64,000 nt of DNA from Pisaster brevispinus (Eukaryota > Echinodermata > Asteroidea > Forcipulatida > Asteriidae). The notes beneath the pieces were generated by a model. It saw only the letters and a program-made list of their open reading frames with translations, had not been told where the DNA came from and ran no database searches. The translations under genes and the position numbers were made by a program. Of this stretch, positions 43,501-52,500 are shown piece by piece. The stretch spans positions 10,484,091-10,548,090 of the forward strand of contig JAMKCF010000002.1 of assembly GCA_023634235.1 (NCBI GenBank). The letters run 5' to 3'. Numbering within the stretch: the first letter of the stretch is position 1; every line of letters starts with the position of its first letter.

Positions 43501-46500
43501 GCCCCAGATAGAAATATTATCCATGACGTTCTCGGACTTAGTCGTCGGTACTGGGCTGCTTCTGGATCCGCTGCGGGTGCCACCTGCCATTATAGCATGT
43601 TGCTGCTCACTGACCACTGCAGCTGCAGCAGCAATGTCCGACCGCGACGGCTCTCCCTGGTGGGACATCTGCTGCAGTAGGAGCTGGTGCTGCTGCTGCA
43701 GGCTAATAAGCTGCTGCCGTAAGAGGGTTTGCTGGGCCGGGGTTAATGATTTACCCCTCTGTAGAAGCTCCTGGTAGATGCGGCTGGCTTGGACTCTGAC
43801 ATGAAAAAAAACCAAACCAAACATACCATTTGAGTCTCATAAAAGCCAGATACTTTTAAGCAATCTTCACTGGCTTCCAATAAAATATAGAATCATTTAC
43901 AAACTTATGGTCTTAACCTGCCGCTCGATACATGGCACTGCACCGTCATTTGTATCTCAACTTATCAAGCCTAATGACTCAAGTCGAGCTGGTTCTTCGC
44001 TCAGTAAGTCAACATCGTGTGACCAAACCAAAATCTTATTGCTCCTGGGGAAATAGATCTTTCCGTATTGCTGCCCCTCGTCTTTGGTACAGCCTTCCTC
44101 ACAACATTTGCTCTATTTCATCCCTCAAAACCCACCTCTCGACAGTTGCCTACAACGGCACAGTTTAGTTTAAATGTCTTAGGTTTTTGGGGTTTTTTTG
44201 CGCCTTGAGCGCCTATTTGTTCGGTGGATATGCTGCGTTTTACAAGTACATGGAATAAATTATTTAAAATTCTCTGCCAAACAAACAGACAAATGTTAAC
44301 AATTAAGCGTGACGGACTTGCATCTACTTTCATTCACTGCTCCCCTGTTTAAACTATTTTGGTAGGCTCACCTGATAAATGCTTGCTGCTGTTGAATTAG
44401 TTGCTGGAAGACAAGGTGTTGTTGCTGCTGTTGCAAGTGTTCCCGCTGCTGCTGTGTAGGCGGCGGCTGCGGCGGCTGTGGTGGAGCCTGCTGCTGGTGT
44501 TGCTGCTGCTGTTGTTGTTGGGTGAACAGCTGCGGAGGGAGACCATGATGAACCTGTTGCTGAGGCTGCGATGGCTGGGGAGCCTGCCGTACTTCAGCCG
44601 AAACTGACGGCTGCATTTTCTGCAAACAAACGATAGACATAGTTCTTGCTTAAAGGGTGTACACAACATTGGCAAGAGTGAAAAAATAAATGTTCACAGA
44701 TCTGCACTATAAAGACAGTCAGGGTGGAAAACGTCTTTCAAGGGAAGTTTTCCACCCTGACTTCTTTATACACGGAGAGATTTTTTATCGAATCTATGAT
44801 TATTTATACTTTCAATCTAACCAATGTTGTGCACACTCTTACGGCCATTTAGATTATCACAAAATGAGGACCTTAAAGACCTCGGCCTGATTTCATAGAA
44901 CTGCTTAAGCAGCAAATAGTGCGAAAACATTTTTTGCTTAGCAAGAATGAGCAGGATACCTGTCACAGATGGTACGTGTGACATGGCACTTTGGTTGGTA
45001 ATCTTATTTTGGAAAGCATAATTTTGTTGTGCTTAAGCAGCTCTACGAAATTGGTTCCCTGGGTTGACAAAATGTACATTTGTGCATCCAATAATGTCAT
45101 AATAATTAAAATGAAGATAATAAAATAATTATAGAGCGCCATATGAGAGGGCCTCAAGTCGCTTCACAGATAAAAACAGAAGCAAAAAAGTAAGTAAACA
45201 GCAAAAGTAAAGCCAAACTTCAAATCACAAGAGACACGTCAGTAAAAGCCAAGTCAGTCATACGTTGGGTCATCTTTGTTTTAAGCAGAAAGTTTTTTAC
45301 CCCCATCGGCGGAGGCTCGGGTCCCTGGATGAATGGTACCCTGCCCCATCTCTTGATGACTTCCCCGAGACACATGAAATCTTCATCGCAACCTCTCTTG
45401 ACCAGTAGAGTCATCGTGAAGTAACCGGCACCAAACCAATCGGCCATCTCACTTGACATGAATGGACCTGAGTTTTAGGAAGACAAAGGAGCACAGAGCA
45501 TGTTACCACCTGTTCCCTAGGCCCACTTGCCATCACCGTCCAATTTCATGGCTTTGCTTACTGCAGAATTCTGTGCTTACGGTGTGCTGTAAAGCACGTA
45601 GTTCTATGTGCAAACTCGCAGAATTCCGCATGAAGCAGAGCCATGAAATTAGGCCCAGGTGACCTCAATCCCCCAATATCCTCCTCTCCTACAATGTCCT
45701 ACACCTAATTGTTTGGACTTTATAATTGGAATGCCTGACCCGGCATTGATAAGCAATTGTTGTTTGGGCCTACAGCCCTCAGTCCTTCTGATTCCTTCAT
45801 TTCGGCAAAAAGGTTACAGAAGGACTTGGGAGGGTAAGGGCTAATATGACATTCGGTCAAATTCGGTCAAACCTGTCCAAATCGGCATAAGGGCAAATAC
45901 AAGTTATATAAAACCAGTCCAGTAAACAAAAATACTAGTACTAGTAAACTTGCATGTACGCGCCAGCCAGCAGTGAACTTCCATCTGTCTCGCCAAAATG
46001 CGCATCCCTCCAGCAGTCCAGCATTCTCCTGAAGATGAGCAGAGTATACTGTTCCAAACGTCAAGACCAACATGGCTCTTTTCAGAGCCACCACTCCTCC
46101 CAACAAAGAGATTTTCCCACACTTGTACACATAAGTTCACTAGTAACAGTTACTTTCTCTCATACACAGCTTCAAACATAAATTCTCAAAAACTTGCGTT
46201 TCACCCTGATGCTATTTTAGGAGATACGACCTTATTACACAGACACAACAATATGTTGGGCTAGAGATGTTGGTATACCTTGAACCGATCCCTGGGGATC
46301 TTTGTACAACCATTTGAAGGCATTTTCATGTGTCATAGGCAGCACTGACCCATCCGCAGTGTTACTGCTACTTCCAGATTTAGTGATCGCTACCTCCGTC
46401 TCCTCAGGCTCTTTGTCATCATCCTACAACCCCACAAAAAGAAGAAGACAACATTCATTCAATACTTGACACAAACGGAAATGCAAACAATTCTCACCAG

Positions 46501-49500
46501 GAGTTTATCAAAACCATGGGGGCATTCTGGGCCCCAATTTTGCAAGCTTGGTTTGAAGCACGCTGAATTCAAACAAAGTCCTCAGAATATTTTCCCCTTG
46601 AAGTTTATGGTTGGTTTTAAAAGCTCAAAAGCAATCTGGAACATTTTGGGAAGCACGTATCGACCTGCAATTCATCAACTTATACATGAGGAGAACCCAG
46701 ACTGCTTTTCCAACTTCAAGAGCGGTTATTCCTGTGCACTTTAAATACACAAATGGGTCTCTCCACACTAATGCATACAACTGATAACTTTCAAAGTAAG
46801 GCGTAGGAGAGAGAGTTACAAACACAAGTTACATCCAAGTTTTTACCGGTTCATGGTAATGCTCTCAATGATTAATCTTCCTACAAAATAAAGACATAAA
46901 TACCAGAGTAATTTATTAATTACAAGGTACTTAAACATGTTAAATGAGGGTCATGTACATGTATGTCACAGGATGGGCTGTAAAGCAACACTGGAATAAC
47001 TTCAAGTTGACTGATACTTTTTACTTACATCCTTGGGTTTCAATAATGGTAGAAATGAAAATTTTGAATCATTCTTTTGTATCCAAAATCTCTTTAAGGA
47101 TAAGGAAATAACATTTGGTTGAGACAAAACTTTAAAACCACTGATGAAAGTATGCCTGTCCCTGTGACGAACCTCACAATCTTATCCCTTAATTTCTTGA
47201 GGACTCATAAACATTGTTTTCATTTTTGCCGAGTGTAATCCTCAAGAGGTATTGATCGTACACAGCAAAATTAATTCGCAAAGTATTTCATTTTATCATC
47301 ACTATACTGTACAACCCCAAAATGTCCCCAAAAATGTATGCATTAGTATTGAGAGAGTCAGGTCCGAGACTCTGGACATTTTCTCAATACTTTTAAGGGC
47401 CTTAGTAAATTGATTGGCAGCATATTGCGCCACAGCGCCTTGTAAACCATTACATGGTGCTATGTAAAAGGAGTAGGTCTCATACTTCAAACGTAGCCCC
47501 CAAAAACCTTGCAGGAAAATACGTAATGTTGAAGCGCCTTGAGCGTCACTAAGTGACGGATATGAGTGCTATATAAGAAGCCATTATTATTATTATTATT
47601 ATGATTATTAAATATGATCCCTTGGACCATAAAACATTAATATTCTCCTAGCCGAGATGCTACAAGAAGATCAATTCGTACTTTACCTCATCAATAACAG
47701 CCATGAGACTCTCAGCAGCTTTCTCCATCTGTGCCAGACCATCGTCGTCCATTTCGTCTTCTTCTGCATTCGCTTTCTTGCTTTCTGCCTTCTTCTCTAT
47801 TGAGGCTTGTACCTCCTCTGCTGTCAATGGCACTAGGGTTTCTGAACCTTTAGATACTTCCTCGTTGGCCCTGGCGACCTTGGCCATCTGCTCCATGACC
47901 TCGCTCACGGTCGGAACCCCGGCCTGGGTTTCGCCACTCTCGCTTGATTGCTTGTTGGTTTTCCCTGAGATTTTGGTGCTGGGGTTGGAGTCCCCGGCAG
48001 CGTTGGAGGGTCCGTCGCCCTTTGCGTTGTTCGGCAGTTTCTTGCCTACGTTGACTGCATTGTCTGAGAGTTTGACAGTTATTGGGGAGGGGCCCTGTCG
48101 ACGATCACCTTTTGATTGCAGCGTCTGGGACTTGTTCTGATTGGACACGGGTATTACAGCATCCGCGGTACTTGGGTCAGAGTTTTTGTTACTGTCTGGC
48201 AAGGGTGAAGCACGGGGGGACTTATCCGGTTGGTCAGTTGAGTCTGATGTACTAAGCTTGTCTTTTTCATCTAAAACAAAGAAACAAATGTTTACTTTTA
48301 AATTTAACTTAGTAAAAAACCTAAACCATGTTGCAATAACATCGAGAAGCCCATCACGGTTTCAATAACCACTTCAAAATTATAATCCATACCACTAGTT
48401 TTGAAGACACTTTTACTTATGTCATAAAACTACTTAACATGTTTATTAGCTGCTAAGCAGATAAGAGCAAAAGGAACCATTCACAAAAACACTGACCATG
48501 TCACCTTGTTTAACCAGCTATGACTGGATAATGAGTATGAACACACAACTTTTGGGGCACACGACGGGCATTCCATTTGTGTTCATAAAGAACGCATCTC
48601 ATATTTTCTCAAAACAGAATAACAAATCTTGGTGCATTTTTAAAGAAAGTCTGTTGTCTCCACTTTGTGTAGTCAGGGTTTCATTCTGGCAATGAAATTG
48701 TCAACAACAACAATATTCTGTAAGTTCGGAAAAACTAATCCCTTCACTGAACACAGAAACATTTCGGAAATCCCGGCGCAAAGTGGTTGAAAATGGTGAT
48801 CTCAAACATTTCAGGGTAATTAGATTAATGTATTTATTTTTCAAAGCACTTGTTCTACCTTTGCTAGACTTTCTACCAGTCTGTTCCCCCTTGCTGTCCT
48901 CTTTATCTCCAGATCCAGATTCCTTGTCAGCTTTCTGTATATAAAAAAAAATAATATAAAAAATTCAAATTTATGTTAATTAATGCAAATTTTGGGCTTG
49001 CATAAATAATTCCTTGAGTAGAGACCAATGCTTACAGTATGCGATAAACAGGAACCTTTAGCTGTTCAAAGTTAAAATTGATGTCACTGTTTCCATCACA
49101 TTCCATCTTTCCAGTCCTGCATTTACATGTACATGTAATACACTCTGACCATTTCTAATGTTAATAATATAACAATAATAATTTGGGATGGTGATCATCC
49201 TAACCCACAGCTGAGAAGCTTAATTGCGAAGGATGCAGCTACACTATGTTTGAGTTACAGGCATGCAAGGCATGACCAAGGAGCACAGCTAGAAATCAAA
49301 AGTGTTTGATTTTCCAGAGGGTGAAAGACTGGAGGGCCCAGAGAGAAACCCTTGTTGCATAGGAGAGAACCGACGCACAACACTACTCACAAATGGCCCA
49401 AGCCGGGAATCCAACCAGGCGAGCACTTTTAGCTGCCCAGCCATCAATTGATCATCATTTTTCATATTCAACCCTCCTACTGTCTGACCATTTAGTATTA

Positions 49501-52500
49501 TAAACTGTGGTTTGAGTGATAGAAAAGGTATGCCAGCCTAAAAGTGGCAAGTGCATCTACACACACTATACGCAGTTAGTTCTGTGGGCAGTCGTGGCAC
49601 CAAACACAACCCTAGATCGAACATCTAACATCAAACTTAAAGGCACGTGAATAATGCCACATACAGACCTTTGGGGCCTGTTGGTTGCCTGCCAGATGTA
49701 CCTTTGACCCACTTAATTTTTGCATGGTATAATGTTTCTATCCACACAAATGTATCAGTCAGGTGCAATACGCAGTGTGTCACTGCATATCTATCCAATG
49801 AAACCATTAGGTTAATTAGGCCAGTGCCTGTCTTTATCCTTCTGGATAAAGACAGGGTACAAGTCTGCCACAACCAGCGCTAAATGGTTGCAAATGGATG
49901 GTCGGCTCACTGGACAACTGTTCCTAAGAGTAGGATGGTTTATATACTCAATGAAATAATTAATACTAAAAAAAAGGACCCATCAGAAATCTGACCTTTG
50001 TAGAACAGAAAGCTCCCGAGGAATCAAACGTTCCGATGTCGCCATCAAACGGATCATCCATGGTCCACTCCGGCATCTCCTCAGCGCCATCCTCATGCCA
50101 GCTGTCTTGGCGTGACCGTCCACTGTAACGCCTCTCCCTCATTCCTCGATCTACCCCTCTGTCCAACCCCCCTCTCTCTCGATCATCACGTTCTCTTGGA
50201 TGATTCCAACTCGTTCTTGATGACCCTGATGATGAAGAAGAGATGGTTTTTATTACTCTCAGGGAAGAGGGCAAGAAAGACCTCAGATCAGCCTTACCCC
50301 CAACATCCTCAACCTTTTAAAATCCGACCATATGTTTTGTTTGATTCCCTTGAACTGAGGACTGCACTTTTAAATTAAAGCACTTCAAGTTGGATGAGGT
50401 GTGCACAATTTTTTGGGACAGATTTACGACAGACGATTTTTAATCATAAACATTTTGCATGAAAAGGAAATTCTCATTTTTGTTTAACTATCAGCTTAGT
50501 TTAACAGTTAATAAGGAATTGTTGATACTTCACTGTTTGTTAACGGTTAAATGGTTAACCAGTTAACGCCCCAACCCTGATCTCATGCCTGAAATACTTT
50601 TCTGGAACAAGAAAACCACCAAGAGAGAGACGGCACAGGAACTTCTCACAAACCTGTTGAACTTCTCCAATTTTCATCTCCTTCGCGTGACGATCTAACA
50701 GACCTGGACCCCGCTTGCCTCCATGTTCCTCCCTCGTCCTCCTCGTCAGCGCGGGATACCCGGTCTCTTGGGGATCTCCAGTTGTCGCTCGCGCTTCCTC
50801 GCTCAATGTGTTTACGAGGAGAGAGTGGACCGCCTTGAGCATCCTCAAAGTTACGAGTATCTAGACGCTTGTCAAATCGATGTTCTTGGCTAGAAGGAAA
50901 AGATAAGGAAGTGCAGATTTACATTCCCAAACAGCACTTATGGCCACCTATTTGATCTTTTCACAGCATTATTTTTGTCAATTGGGCCAGTTGGAATCTC
51001 AAGAGTTACAACATTAAGAAAACCGAAGAAATTATCTCCCCCCCCCCCCCTCCCAAACAACAAAACAAACACACAAAACCTAAAACTTTGCTCTGGAATG
51101 CAGGGGTCATGGGTTTTGAATCAAACCCAATTAGCTTGCAGCAGGACACAAGAGCACAGAGTATAATAGGGCAATTTCACACGAGGCAATCTACAGGCAG
51201 TCTCCAAAAAGTAAATTCATTCCCATTTCAGCTTTCTCATCATTTTCCCGGGGATGGTAACTAACAGCTAGAAGATTGTCTCTTGTGCTGCCGAAGTGTT
51301 CCTTTTGTACACAGTGCAATTGGTTGCCTCCAATTAGCCTGAAAAAAATTGCCCAGTGTGACTCAGCCCTAAAAATGCTTATCCCACATCAGTGTTTAGT
51401 AAAACCTCAAAACTTATTAACTATGTATGTTGTATGTTCTCACTGTATTAGCAAAATTTATGTAAAATCACTCAATCTCAATGTGCACATATAATCAAAA
51501 TGCGTAAACACACGTAAAAAACGCATCTAAAAAAATGGGGCACGATCTACGTGCCGAAAGAACGTTCCCGTGGGCACACGCACGCAATCCATCGGACCCC
51601 CACAATGTTTCGCATCATTGTGCCGCATTACTGGAGCAATCTTACACGAGTGAATATGTGCAGTAGAAACTTTCCGGATGTCCAATGGAGTGGTCCGTGT
51701 GCACACGCTGGGATACTTATCCGATCCAATTTGAACACTCCCACCGTTCCTACTTTTGAGATCGTCCCTAAAATTAATCCTTGACATCGTAATGTATGTT
51801 CTCGGTAAACATCTATGGATAAAACCCTTTGCACGCAAAATGATACATTAATCTCCGATGCAATTAGGTCCCCAACTACATAAATTTTTTGGTCGAGTTA
51901 CGTACCTTTCATCCCAGCTCATGGTTCGAGAGAACTCTCTACCCCGAGCAAATCCAGTTGTCTCTTCGTCAAACATCGTCACACTTCGCTGGTACTCCCC
52001 TCTGCCTCGACCTAGTGGGTGTTCAAATAATAATTAATTTAGATGATTGTATGAATATGTTATTACATGTATAGACCCCCTTGCATTTGACAACGCACTC
52101 TCAAATAGCGCCCTCATCGAGGCACAAGGAGGCATAGACTGGGGTGGTCTGTCTTTATCCGTAAGGATAGAAAGGCACTGGTCTTACAGGCCCAATGATA
52201 TCAGTGGATAAACTTGCAGAGATGTAAGCTTTCAATTTCTGTATTATGATTGATCTGCTCCGAAATGATGTAGTTTGTCACCTACATGTACATACGTTTG
52301 TATATCAGATGATCAGTCTAAAAGAAGGCAGATCATTGGATAAAAGAGCTTCTCTTCTTGCGTAAAAACATATGCCTGAACTCAGCATTGCTCGTTACAC
52401 AATAGGTCTACTACTTATTTCTGGAGTAAGAACTTTACTGTCTTTGCAGAACTCTTCAGAAACTTGTGAACTTAATTTTGACGTCTTGGCGTCTTTTGGC

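Noticed and set aside
44397..44675. Arg/Ser-rich minus-strand frame
   Set aside because: It is the +1 frame of the CAG-rich GIGYF exon 11 and breaks the phase with its neighbours.
47703..48140. 145-codon plus-strand frame
   Set aside because: Antisense shadow of GIGYF exon 8, whose frame is fixed by neighbouring exons.
50555..50848. 97-codon minus-strand frame starting MRMLKAVHS
   Set aside because: Alternate frame of GIGYF exon 5; only the other frame joins exons 4 and 6 without stops.
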